DNA from: Leptolyngbyaceae cyanobacterium JSC-12
Lineage (GTDB): Bacteria; Cyanobacteriota; Cyanobacteriia; Leptolyngbyales; Leptolyngbyaceae
DNA: 64,000 nucleotides
NCBI GenBank assembly: GCA_000309945.1
Contig: CM001633.1
Coordinates: 4,041,912 to 4,105,911 of the forward strand
Direction of reading: 5' to 3'
The notes beneath the pieces were generated by a model. It had not been told where the DNA came from and searched no databases. It saw only the letters and a program-made list of their open reading frames with translations. Positions 45,161 to 55,711 of this stretch are shown here, piece after piece. The position numbers and the translations under genes were made by a program. Numbering within the stretch: position 1 is the stretch's first letter; the number at the start of each line of letters is the position of its first letter.

Positions 45161-45383
45161 ACTTCACGGCTTTTTTACAATTGCTCTTCAAGAGCCATTC
45201 CTGCATTCAAACATTAACTCGCAGAAGCCTGCTCTAGAGTCACTCCAGTTGGGTTAAGAGTCAGCAATTCTTGCAAGACCAGATTAGAAGGCTCTGTGAA
45301 AGTTTTGGGAAAATGGGCAAACTAAGTGGAGATTGACCAGGAGTTGCATGATACTGAATGGCGGAGTTGTAGTCGCTAAACCA

Positions 45384-45450
45384 ACATCCAGACCGAAAAC
45401 TAGAGGTTTCTCTAAGAAAACTACAGATTGGGACGTGGACAAAGTTTAAT
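45384..45450 (+). repeat. MITE-like dispersed repeat, copy C
   Basis: ACATCCAGACCGAAAACTAG at the left, CTCTAAGAAAACTACAG in the middle and TTGGGACGTGGACAAAG at the right: the same family as copies A (12042) and B (44343), with a more diverged left end. Confidence 0.7.
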
Positions 45451-45557
45451 TAGCTCTATGGTTGATTAACCTGATGCGACTTAAGGGACAACAACCCTTG
45501 CCAAGTTTTATGAAATAACGTCTATGAAACGCCTGTTACCAGAATTGGGAGCCGTTG

Positions 45558-46937
45558 ATGACAGAGAGTTCGATGAATAAACCAGCCGCTGAATCGGCTA
45601 ACCCTCAGATCCTATCCTTGAGAAAGCGGGTTATTCGTGGTTCAGTTTGGACTCTAGGAGGGCATGTATTAAGTCAAGTCATCCGTTTAGGCAGCAATCT
45701 TATTGTGAGCCGATTGCTGTTTCCAGAAGCCTTTGGATTGATGGCACTGGTTTATACGTTCCTATCTTGCTTAGAGATGCTATCAGACCTTGGAATCGGT
45801 CCTAGCGTTATTCAAAGCAAGCGAGGGGATGATCCAAAGTTCTTAAACACAGCTTGGGTGCTCTCAATTGGTCGAGGTTTTGTTCTTTGGGTTGTGTCTT
45901 GTTTAATTGCATTCCCAGTCTCACAGTTTTACAAAGAACCAATTCTGCTTTACATGCTTCCCGTAGCAGGACTTGGCACCTTAATGCTGAGCTTCCAATC
46001 TACGAAATTAATGACAACCAATCGTGCATTAGAACTTAGCCGTATGACCATTATGGATCTGGTGGGTCAGGTAGCGGGGGTAAGTGCGATGGTGGTTGCC
46101 GCATGGTTTGCTTATGTGACTAAAGCCCCTCAAAACATTGCCGTATGGGCATTACTTGTAGGAACGCTGATTGGGGCGGCTGTCCGTGTGTTTATGAGCC
46201 ACTATTTTCTGAGAGGAATCAATAACCGCTTTGAATGGGACCCCTCTGCATTCCAGGAAGTGCAGCGATTTGGGCGCTGGATTTTTGTGAGCACTTTGTT
46301 AACGTTTTTCGCGCTGCAAGGAAATAACTTGATTCTTCCACAACTGCTGGGGTTTGGGTTTCTTGGAATTTTCTCATTTGCGAATAATCTGGCGAACACG
46401 GCTACAGGTGTTTTAGGGATGGTGGGTACGCGGGTGCTGTATCCAACTTATGCCGAACTGGCACGGGATCGTCCAGAACGTCTGTATCCAGTCCTGAAAC
46501 GAACTCGTCTTGTCTTAAATGGCATGAACTGGGGAATCTGCCTGCTATTTATTTTCTTTGGTCAAGCGTTGATTCGGCTCATGTATGATGCTCGCTATGC
46601 CGATGCCGGATGGATGCTACAGCTTCTAGCGCTTGGTTCATTAGTCACCATGTTGGGTTCCACTTATACAAACGTTCTTCTGGCACAGGGTCAAACGTTT
46701 ATGATGAGTGCTTTGATGGCAGTGCAGGTATTTGTACAATTTGCGTGTATGTTTGTTGGCTACCAGTTAGGTGGTGAACAGGGTGTGGTAATTGGTATTG
46801 CAGCAATGGGCTGGGCACTTTACCCGTTTCAGGCAATTTGTTTTGCCAGACTTAAAATTTGGCAGCCGGAAGTTGATTTACCGGCGATCGCGCTTGCTTC
46901 TGGACTTTCCGTGCTCGTCCTTTTCCGGCTGGTTTGA
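45558..46937 (+). CDS. Oligosaccharide flippase (Wzx/PST-type)
   Basis: A 459-residue polytopic protein with about 12-14 hydrophobic spans, of the MATE/PST exporter superfamily that flips lipid-linked oligosaccharides for exopolysaccharide or O-antigen. Typical: VIRGSVWTLGGHVLSQVIRL near the N-terminus (~23-42), SRLLFPEAFGLMALVYTFLS and GVLGMVGTRVLYPTYAELAR. The ATG at 45558 directly follows an alternative TTG. No glycosyltransferase is adjacent; the nearest are at 18604-21000. Confidence 0.88.
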   Translation: MTESSMNKPAAESANPQILSLRKRVIRGSVWTLGGHVLSQVIRLGSNLIVSRLLFPEAFGLMALVYTFLSCLEMLSDLGIGPSVIQSKRGDDPKFLNTAWVLSIGRGFVLWVVSCLIAFPVSQFYKEPILLYMLPVAGLGTLMLSFQSTKLMTTNRALELSRMTIMDLVGQVAGVSAMVVAAWFAYVTKAPQNIAVWALLVGTLIGAAVRVFMSHYFLRGINNRFEWDPSAFQEVQRFGRWIFVSTLLTFFALQGNNLILPQLLGFGFLGIFSFANNLANTATGVLGMVGTRVLYPTYAELARDRPERLYPVLKRTRLVLNGMNWGICLLFIFFGQALIRLMYDARYADAGWMLQLLALGSLVTMLGSTYTNVLLAQGQTFMMSALMAVQVFVQFACMFVGYQLGGEQGVVIGIAAMGWALYPFQAICFARLKIWQPEVDLPAIALASGLSVLVLFRLV

Positions 46938-46947
46938 GCAAGAATCG

Positions 46948-46993
46948 AGGGCAATCCCTAATGATTGCCCTGAAAAATGATTGCCCTGACTAG
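46948..46993 (+). terminator. Hairpin after the flippase gene, with a partial repeat
   Basis: AGGGCAATC CCTAAT GATTGCCCT forms a perfect 9-pair stem, followed by GAAAAATGATTGCCCTGA, in which ATGATTGCCCTGA is repeated exactly. No T-run, so termination is probable but not certain. Confidence 0.5.
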
Positions 46994-47012
46994 ATTGCAC
47001 TTTAGTTCTTCG

Positions 47013-48479
47013 CTAGGATGCTGTGTTTGCCCACTCTCTTGCCCAATCGAGTGTTTCGTGAACCTGTTCCAGGGTTTTGGCTTCGCAATACAGACGCAAA
47101 ACAGGTTCAGTTCCACTAAAGCGAATTAGAAGCCAGCGCCCATCTCCAAGGCGAAACTTATATCCATCAATGGAGAGGCAATCGACAACGGGTTGACCTG
47201 CTATCTCGCTAGGGGGCTGAGTTTGCAGCCGTTTAACTAGTTTGGTGCGGGCATCCATACTGGCAAGGTGTAGATCAATGCGATCGTAGCTAGAACTAAA
47301 GTTGGCTCGTTTTTGCAGGTCTCGGTAGATATCGCTGAGATCAGCATTGGATTTAACGATCGCCTCTAGCACATATAATGCCGATAATAGAGCATCGCGC
47401 TCCGGAATATGGTTGCCATAGCCAATCCCACCCGACTCTTCCCCACCTAAGAGCACTTTCGTTTCTAACATGCGATCAGCAATGTATTTATAGCCGATGG
47501 GAGTTTCGTAAACGGGTAACCCGTGAAGTTCAGCCACTTTGGGCATCAGGTCGGAGCCGCTAATAGTTTTGATGAATTCACCGCTGAAACCACGATTGAC
47601 TACCAAGTGCTCTGTCAGAATCGGGATCAGAATTTGAGAACTGAGGAAATTACCTTGTCCGTCGATCGCCGCAATGCGATCGCTATCTCCATCAAATACC
47701 AAACCCACTGCCAGGGCATTGGGATGGGATTGACGAAAGCTATGAATTTGATGGAACACTTCAGATAAATATTTGGGCAATGGTTCCGGTGCGCCACCTC
47801 CAAACAACGGATCGCGATCACTATTAATTTCTCGAATTGGAATTCCCAGTAATTTTTCTAAGCCACCTGCCGCCGCACCATGCATTACGTCTGCAAATAC
47901 GGTCAGTTTTCCCTGCTGAATGGCATCTCGAATTACAAAGATGTCCACCATTTTTCGCAGCCCGTCGCAATAGCTTTCCCAGGGGTTGAAAGTTTGAATT
48001 TTTCCAGGTGTGGCAGCGGTTTGCAGTCCTGCAGATAGGCGGGTTTCAATTTGTTGGGTGACGGCTGGGGCAACAGAACCGCCAAATGCTCCTTTCACTT
48101 TCAAGCCAGAATATTTACCAGGGTTGTGACTGGCGGTAATCACCAGGGCCCCCAGGGCATTTTGCTGTTTGGCGGCCCAACTAAAGGCAGGTGTAGGAGC
48201 ATATCCTTCCGATAACAACACGTTGAATCCAGCCTGCTGAATCGATTCGGCTACGGTTTGAGCAAACTCTTCTGATAAGAAGCGGCGATCATAGCCCACG
48301 ATGATTAAGCGACTGTAGTTGGTTATGCTGCCATAAACATCAGCTAACACCTGTGCTGCGATCGCTGCCACATATCGAACCCGATCAAACGTAAATTCTG
48401 CTGCAATCACACCCCGCCAACCATCTGTACCAAATTTAATGCCATCAATCAGATCTGAAGTAGGAGTGGTCTGGGTCAT
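47013..48479 (-). CDS. Phosphoglucomutase/phosphomannomutase family protein
   Basis: A 488-residue alpha-D-phosphohexomutase, interconverting hexose 1- and 6-phosphates for glycogen, polysaccharide and nucleotide-sugar synthesis. The N-terminal KFGTDGWRGVIAAEFTFDRV, the active serine in LVITASHNPGKYSGLKVKG (near residue 101), the metal-binding loop VGLVFDGDSDRIAAID and the sugar-binding GGEESGGIGY with the phosphate site RFSGTEPVLRLYCEA are all intact. The frame is open to 48605, but the ATG at 48479 (MTQTTPTSDLIDG) fits the family. It converges with the flippase. Confidence 0.92.
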   Translation of the reverse strand: MTQTTPTSDLIDGIKFGTDGWRGVIAAEFTFDRVRYVAAIAAQVLADVYGSITNYSRLIIVGYDRRFLSEEFAQTVAESIQQAGFNVLLSEGYAPTPAFSWAAKQQNALGALVITASHNPGKYSGLKVKGAFGGSVAPAVTQQIETRLSAGLQTAATPGKIQTFNPWESYCDGLRKMVDIFVIRDAIQQGKLTVFADVMHGAAAGGLEKLLGIPIREINSDRDPLFGGGAPEPLPKYLSEVFHQIHSFRQSHPNALAVGLVFDGDSDRIAAIDGQGNFLSSQILIPILTEHLVVNRGFSGEFIKTISGSDLMPKVAELHGLPVYETPIGYKYIADRMLETKVLLGGEESGGIGYGNHIPERDALLSALYVLEAIVKSNADLSDIYRDLQKRANFSSSYDRIDLHLASMDARTKLVKRLQTQPPSEIAGQPVVDCLSIDGYKFRLGDGRWLLIRFSGTEPVLRLYCEAKTLEQVHETLDWAREWANTAS

Positions 48480-49214
48480 GTGCAGGTTGCCTTTAGCAAA
48501 ATACAGTAGGTTTCCCTTAACGAGTGTATTCGCATTGAGGGTGTAGCATCCACTTTTTGCGGTGATTGCACCGTTAGTGACATCGTCCCGATTACCTAAA
48601 CCCATTATTCTCTTTGCTGACGGTTTGGAACAGTGGTGATTGGTGACTGATGATTTCAGCCAATAACCCTATATTTCGCCGCTGCAATGACTTGTTGATC
48701 CGCCGCTCCCAACCGCCAACTTCACGGTGCCAGTCCTTAAAAACATAGAAATTCTTCTATGCAGACGCAATCTTTTTCCTTGGATACTCAATAAGTAATC
48801 CTACTCAGAGTGGCGTACATTTAAAAACATCTAAATTGACCTAATCGTTATGACCTGTTTTTTCGGCGCTTGAAGTCGCTCGGCATCTATTCTTAGCAGT
48901 TTGTTGTTGAGACTCGTTGATGCCGTTGTCTCATTCTCCCTAGTTTTGCCCCTCGGCGTTATCTCCAAGAGTGAGTCCTCTCAGTGGACTCTATGCAGCA
49001 GTTTGCGGCAACTGGTTGCCGCCTTGTTTGGCAAGCCCCCAACGTTGATCTCTGAACTGACTGGTCAATAACCATAAGTTCTGTCTACAGATTCTCGGGC
49101 AACACCTGGGCTGTAGGGGTGAAGCGCCTCACTCTTACTCTCTTTAACTCTTTGAGGTTCATTTAGTTCATTTATTTCAATACTCCTCATCAGAGGAAGC
49201 GCAAGGAGGTATTC
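48480..49214. other. Long leader and spacer upstream of sbtA
   Basis: 735 bases without a supported ORF. Two small inverted repeats stand close together ~200 bases upstream of sbtA: GAGTCC-TCTCAGT-GGACTC (48973-48991) and GCGGCAAC-TG-GTTGCCGC (49005-49022). They may be part of a structured leader or operator; this is not established. No GCGATCGC is present. Confidence 0.5.
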
Positions 49215-50773
<1,559 letters not shown>

Positions 50774-50783
50774 ATCGAGACGA

Positions 50784-50845
50784 CGCAGACACAAAAAGCC
50801 GGGGGGATGCCCCTGGCTTTTTAGTGGTCGTGTTTTGTGTCTGCG
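50784..50845 (+). terminator. sbtAB terminator nested in a 13-bp inverted repeat
   Basis: The inner hairpin is AAAAAGCCGGGGGGATGCCC then CTGGCTTTTT (50793-50822), a rho-independent terminator symmetrical enough to act both ways. It is flanked by CGCAGACACAAAA (50784-50796) and its perfect complement TTTTGTGTCTGCG (50833-50845). Confidence 0.8.
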
Positions 50846-50916
50846 GTTTGGCGTTGCACTTGGTGATCCTTCCCAAAGACAATCTCTTAACTCCGGGTTC
50901 ATAGTCGGTCTAGCGG

Positions 50917-52368
50917 CTACTTCACTTGGGGCGATCGCGTATGCCAATCGGTTGCCTGCTCGTAAGCATACGCAATTTGAAACACCTGGTCTTCTCGCAG
51001 CACATTACCAATAATTTGCAGCCCGATGGGTAATCCTTCCTTACTAAAGCCGCAGGGAACACTCATGCCAGGCAGCCCTGCTAGATTCACCGGAATCGTC
51101 ATTAAATCAACTAGATACATGCTGAGGGGATCAGCACTTTTGTCACCTGCTTTGAATGCGGGCGTGGGAGCAGTGGGACACACCAGCACATCCACTTTGC
51201 CAAATGCCGCTTCAAAGTCTTGCTTAATCAACGTGCGGACTTTTTGTGCTTTCAGGTAATAGGCATCGTAATACCCGGCAGATAGGGCATAGGTGCCAAT
51301 CATGATGCGCCGTTTAACTTCTGCTCCAAATCCTTCGGCACGGGTGCGTGTGTACATTTCCATCAAGTTTTCAGCATCATCAATGCGTTTGCCATACTTG
51401 ACGCCATCATACCGAGCCAGATTAGCAGAGGCTTCTGACGGGGCAATAATGTAGTAAGCAGCGATGCCGTAGCGGAAGCGGGGACAGGAAATTTCTTGAA
51501 TTTCAGCACCCAAGTCTTTCAGTTGCTGAATTGCCTGATACACAGCCTTTTCGACCTCTGGATCGAGTCCTTCGCCAAAGGTTTCGACGATAACGCCCAC
51601 TTTTTTCCCTTTCAAGTCTGGTATCAGGTATTGGGTGTAGTCTGGGATTTCGACTTTAAGGCTGGTGGAGTCCATCGGGTCGTGTCCGGCGATCGCGCTC
51701 AACAAAATCGCCGCATCTTCTACTGAGCGGGCAAAGGGACCGATTTGATCCAGCGAGGACGCAAACGCTACCAGCCCATAGCGTGACACTAATCCATAGG
51801 TGGGTTTCATGCCCACAATGCCACAAAAAGACGCGGGTTGACGAATCGACCCTCCCGTATCCGATCCCAGGGACACAACGCACTCTTCTGCTGCAACAGC
51901 AGCGGCTGAACCACCCGATGAACCGCCTGGTACTCGCGCCAGATCCCAGGGATTTGCAGTGAGTTGAAAGGCAGAAGTTTCAGTGGAGCCGCCCATGGCA
52001 AATTCATCCAGGTTGGTTTTGCCCACCATTACTGCGCCAGCATCCATGAGTTTTTGCATAACGGTGGCTTCGTAAGGAGGCACAAAGTTCTCCAAAATAC
52101 GAGAGGCGCAGGTGGTTCGCACCCCTTTAGTACAGATATTGTCTTTAATCCCAATCGGAATTCCGGCTAGCAGTTTAAGTTCTTCTCCGGCTGCGATTTT
52201 GGCATCAACTTGTTGCGCCTGTTGCAAAGCGACCTCTACAGTCACTTGCAGAAAGCTATGTAGTTTAGGTTCCAATGCTTGAATACGAGCGATCGCGGCT
52301 TCTGCGATTTCAACGGCTGATCGCTCTTTGTTCATGAGTTGGTGGTGCAACTCCCGGATGGATGCCAT
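50917..52368 (-). CDS. gatA: Glutamyl-tRNA(Gln)/aspartyl-tRNA(Asn) amidotransferase subunit A
   Basis: A 483-residue amidase subunit of GatCAB, which amidates misacylated Glu-tRNA(Gln) in organisms lacking GlnRS. The catalytic Lys-Ser-Ser triad is visible in [14 protein letters not shown], the [18 protein letters not shown] loop and [18 protein letters not shown]. The ATG at 52368 ([11 protein letters not shown]) was chosen over the upstream Met at 52380. It is codirectional with, and 26 bases downstream of, the large histidine kinase gene. Confidence 0.97.
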   Translation of the reverse strand: MASIRELHHQLMNKERSAVEIAEAAIARIQALEPKLHSFLQVTVEVALQQAQQVDAKIAAGEELKLLAGIPIGIKDNICTKGVRTTCASRILENFVPPYEATVMQKLMDAGAVMVGKTNLDEFAMGGSTETSAFQLTANPWDLARVPGGSSGGSAAAVAAEECVVSLGSDTGGSIRQPASFCGIVGMKPTYGLVSRYGLVAFASSLDQIGPFARSVEDAAILLSAIAGHDPMDSTSLKVEIPDYTQYLIPDLKGKKVGVIVETFGEGLDPEVEKAVYQAIQQLKDLGAEIQEISCPRFRYGIAAYYIIAPSEASANLARYDGVKYGKRIDDAENLMEMYTRTRAEGFGAEVKRRIMIGTYALSAGYYDAYYLKAQKVRTLIKQDFEAAFGKVDVLVCPTAPTPAFKAGDKSADPLSMYLVDLMTIPVNLAGLPGMSVPCGFSKEGLPIGLQIIGNVLREDQVFQIAYAYEQATDWHTRSPQVK

Positions 52369-52394
52369 GCAGTACCTCAAACGCTAACGCTTCA

Positions 52395-55300
52395 TTAGTG
52401 TAGCGCCAACTGCTCAGGCAATCTCACTGTAAAAGTGGTTTGGTTATCTTGACTGCTAACGTGAATGGAACCACCTAGATATTGGGTAAACTTTTTCGCG
52501 AGTGCCAGTCCTAAGCCAGTGCCACCGTGTTTCCAGGGGTCGTTATTGGGAATGCGGTAAAACTTGTCGAAAACGCGATCGCGCTCCCGTTCTGGAATTT
52601 CTATACCAGTGTTGCTGACATGAATTAGGAACGTAGTTCCAGCGTCTGCTAACTCAACGTCTACAAAAATGCTGCCTCCGGCGGGGGTGTATTTGCAGGC
52701 ATTTTTTAGCAGTTCAGTCACGATCCGCTCCAGATAGTAGAGATCGGTCGTGATAGGAGGTAAGTTGTCCGGGAGGCGAAGCAGAAGTTGCTGCTGTTGG
52801 TGGTTGATATATTCAGTGAATGATTCTGTCAGGTGAGAGAGCCACGGGGCAAGGTCAATACTAACAGGGGAGAGAGGTTCTGAACCAGCATCCAGGCGAG
52901 TTAAGTCAAGCAAGTCATTAATTAACGCAATTTCCCGTTTGCACTCGTGGTTCAAGATTCGGAAATATTGGGCAACACTGCTATCTTCAACTGCTAAGAT
53001 GCCGCTTTCTCGCAGAATGACTTCTAACATTTGGGTTGCCAACTTAATGCTAGACAGGGGGGTGCGTAATTCGTGAGAAACGGTGCTAAGAAAATCGTCT
53101 TTCAGTTTGTTGAGGCGGTCGAGTTCTTCGACTTGGGTAAGGGATGCCTGGTAAAGGCGGGCTTGCCGCAGGGCGATCGCACATTGATTGGACACCTGTT
53201 GTACCAGTCGAACTTCTAAATCATCAAAGTATTCATCGTTTGGCTTAAACAACCAGATATCGCCCCAAATATCCTGGTCATCTAAAATTGGGCACGAGAA
53301 AATGGCAAAACGGTGCTTAACCTGCTGTCGGACTGTGGATGCTGAAACTTTTAAAAAACAGAACTGGAAGTGCTGCCCTGCCAGTAATGGCTGATAAAGC
53401 TCGAACATCTCATCTAGAGAGATCGTTTGCCCGAGCGCGGGAGCCATGTCTGTTCGCAAATATTCATACAAAATCGTGGACGTGCGCTGTTTCAGGTCAT
53501 ACAGGGCAGCATCACAGCAAACAGCTTCCAACCCTTTGGCTAACTCTGCTACAGCAGTTTGCAAAATCTGGTCTTCATCTAAACTATCGCGCACCTTGTC
53601 TGTAATCCGCTTCAACAAAGATTCATATTCGAGAGCTTGTTGTAATTCACTGGTACGGATTTGAACCTGCTGTTCCAGGTCAATGTTGAGTAGCCGGACT
53701 TGTTGATAGAGTGCCGCTTGTTTCAGGGCGATTGCCATCTGCACTCCTAGTTGGCGCAAAAATTCGATTTCCCACTCCTGCCACTGGCGCGGAGCCAGAC
53801 AACTATGGGCAATGAGCAATCCCCATAGAGTCGGAGATTGAGTCAGGTGATTGCCTGGTTCGTGCTCATCCTCTTCCCAGGGATTGATAAGAATCGGGAC
53901 TACTAGATTGGCTTGTACGTGTAAGCTTCTCAACAACTCAATGTGACAATTTGGCAATGAGGTTGATTCGAGGTCATCCAGGTGCGTCACCTGCCCTTGC
54001 AAGTATGGCAGGTAGAGTTGCTTTTCGGTGAAACAGGGATCATGAATAATCTGACCTAAGATGGATAAATGACTGGAACTAACCGACTCCGCCACAACTG
54101 TACCGCTCCAATCTGGTTCAAAGCGGTAAATTAGGACGCGATCCGTTTGCAAGAACTGGCGCACTTCAGCAACCGTAGTATCCAAGATTGTTTCCAGATT
54201 GAGCGATCGCCGAATGCGTTGTAAAATGGCAAATCGTAGCCGATCTTCTTCGGCTTGTCGCCTCAGCATCGCTTCCACCTGCCGACGCTGCTGATTCTCA
54301 AGTTGGGCTTGCTGATACAGGTCAGATTCGTAGATGGCGATCGCAAATTGGTTGGCAAGTGCCTGCCCCAATTGCAAATCATCTGTGCTCCATTCAACAG
54401 ATTGCCCGCGACGTTGTTCTTTCCAGGCAGCAAACGAATTGCGAGGTTGTTCTTGTCGTTGGTCAGGATTGTGCTGCCCTGCCCAAATGATTTCGGTATT
54501 AATCTCGTCTCGAAAAATACTGAGATACCCTAAAAATTGCTGCCGATATGCTAACGGAATCACGAGCAACCCGCGGATGGACGTTGCCCGGAACGACGAG
54601 GCTAATACCCGTAGCCTTGGTTCTGCATAGAGGTCTTTGAGGTGATAGACAATTGGGCTGGTGTAATCCTCGGAATAGGGGCGGAAATATTCTTGCCATA
54701 GGATATTCTCCTCTAACACTGATTCTTGAAGCAAAGCGGGCAATGTGGGTTGTAAGCCGCAGGTATACAAGCTAGCGCTTGTAACAGAATGCTTGCCAGT
54801 TCGATAAAGCCGACCACCAGAGCCGTTCAGAATGGCAACGGTATCTTCCAGGGCGGTTTGCAAGTTAAGTGTGGTCAGACGATGTAGCGAAACAGCTATT
54901 TCATTAATCGCAATCTCACGCTGGGCTTTGCTACGAGCTTGAGTCAGTAATATTGACTGGGCGATCGCGATCGATATCTGATCTGCCACTAATTGAACAA
55001 CCTGCAACGCTTCTTCAGAGAACTCGTAGGGTTGGCTATGATGCGAAATGAGCAATCCCCAAAGAGTTTCATTAGCCAACAGGGGAATCACCAAGGACGA
55101 TTGCACCCCCATCGCTTTCAAGTATTCTATGTGGCATGGATCGACTAAACGATAGCGGCTGTCTTCCCGCTCCAAAAGTTCACCCGTTTGAGAATCGCTA
55201 AGCGCACCGAGGCGAATTTGTTGGGTAGCAACGTCTACAATCACGCGCTGGCGAGCAAGCACAAATGCCTCACGGGCTTCTGTCGGAATATCATCGGCAG

Positions 55301-55547
55301 GAAAGTGCAATCCTAATAAGGAGGGCAATTGCTCACACCAGATTGATTCTGCAATCACTTCTCCATGCCCATCCGAGTGAAACCGATAAATTTTCACTCG
55401 GTCAGTTCCCAGAAATGAGCGCACTTCAACCACTGCTGCATCCAGGATTTCCTGCAACTCTGAGGATTGCCGAATTCGATTGATGATTCGGTGCAATAAT
55501 CCTTCTTGTTCACATTGACACTGGTGTTTAGGATCGACAGGGGGCAT
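52395..55547 (-). CDS. Multi-GAF hybrid sensor histidine kinase with phytochrome-like GAF domains
   Basis: A 1050-residue sensor kinase: four GAF domains (~18-175, ~220-420, ~455-640, ~670-810), then HisKA with the phospho-acceptor His825 in [12 protein letters not shown] and an HATPase (ELLKNACKYTPAGG, GGTGLGLALAKKF). GAF1 has HFPADDIPTEAREAF and Cys138 in DPCHIEYLKAMGVQSSLVIP; GAF3 has Cys534 in LPNCHIELL. Both carry the Cys-His signature by which phytochromes and cyanobacteriochromes hold a bilin. No membrane span is present. A longer frame begins with a GTG at 55646; the ATG at 55547 is used. Divergent from the kinase at 55712. Confidence 0.88.
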   Translation of the reverse strand: MPPVDPKHQCQCEQEGLLHRIINRIRQSSELQEILDAAVVEVRSFLGTDRVKIYRFHSDGHGEVIAESIWCEQLPSLLGLHFPADDIPTEAREAFVLARQRVIVDVATQQIRLGALSDSQTGELLEREDSRYRLVDPCHIEYLKAMGVQSSLVIPLLANETLWGLLISHHSQPYEFSEEALQVVQLVADQISIAIAQSILLTQARSKAQREIAINEIAVSLHRLTTLNLQTALEDTVAILNGSGGRLYRTGKHSVTSASLYTCGLQPTLPALLQESVLEENILWQEYFRPYSEDYTSPIVYHLKDLYAEPRLRVLASSFRATSIRGLLVIPLAYRQQFLGYLSIFRDEINTEIIWAGQHNPDQRQEQPRNSFAAWKEQRRGQSVEWSTDDLQLGQALANQFAIAIYESDLYQQAQLENQQRRQVEAMLRRQAEEDRLRFAILQRIRRSLNLETILDTTVAEVRQFLQTDRVLIYRFEPDWSGTVVAESVSSSHLSILGQIIHDPCFTEKQLYLPYLQGQVTHLDDLESTSLPNCHIELLRSLHVQANLVVPILINPWEEDEHEPGNHLTQSPTLWGLLIAHSCLAPRQWQEWEIEFLRQLGVQMAIALKQAALYQQVRLLNIDLEQQVQIRTSELQQALEYESLLKRITDKVRDSLDEDQILQTAVAELAKGLEAVCCDAALYDLKQRTSTILYEYLRTDMAPALGQTISLDEMFELYQPLLAGQHFQFCFLKVSASTVRQQVKHRFAIFSCPILDDQDIWGDIWLFKPNDEYFDDLEVRLVQQVSNQCAIALRQARLYQASLTQVEELDRLNKLKDDFLSTVSHELRTPLSSIKLATQMLEVILRESGILAVEDSSVAQYFRILNHECKREIALINDLLDLTRLDAGSEPLSPVSIDLAPWLSHLTESFTEYINHQQQQLLLRLPDNLPPITTDLYYLERIVTELLKNACKYTPAGGSIFVDVELADAGTTFLIHVSNTGIEIPERERDRVFDKFYRIPNNDPWKHGGTGLGLALAKKFTQYLGGSIHVSSQDNQTTFTVRLPEQLALH

Positions 55548-55711
55548 CTGGAGTTTCTGTTGGCTAAGATGAAGCTTTTGCAATTTCAAGACTATGGTGC
55601 AAGTTAAGGAGCAAATGCGTAAGTGTGCACTTTGCAAACCAAGCACTCATGAATTGAAAGGTATAAGTTAAGCAATAACGTATTAACCCTTTGTTACTCA
55701 CTGAAAGAATC

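Larger units (their letters stand above)
45087..45557. other. Intergenic region between sixA and the flippase
   Basis: 471 bases: the sixA terminator (45106-45160), then spacer with a short leftward coding-like stretch (FTEPSNLVLQELLTLNPTG ending at a stop near 45218) too short to assign, then repeat copy C (45384-45450). No other feature seen. Confidence 0.4.
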
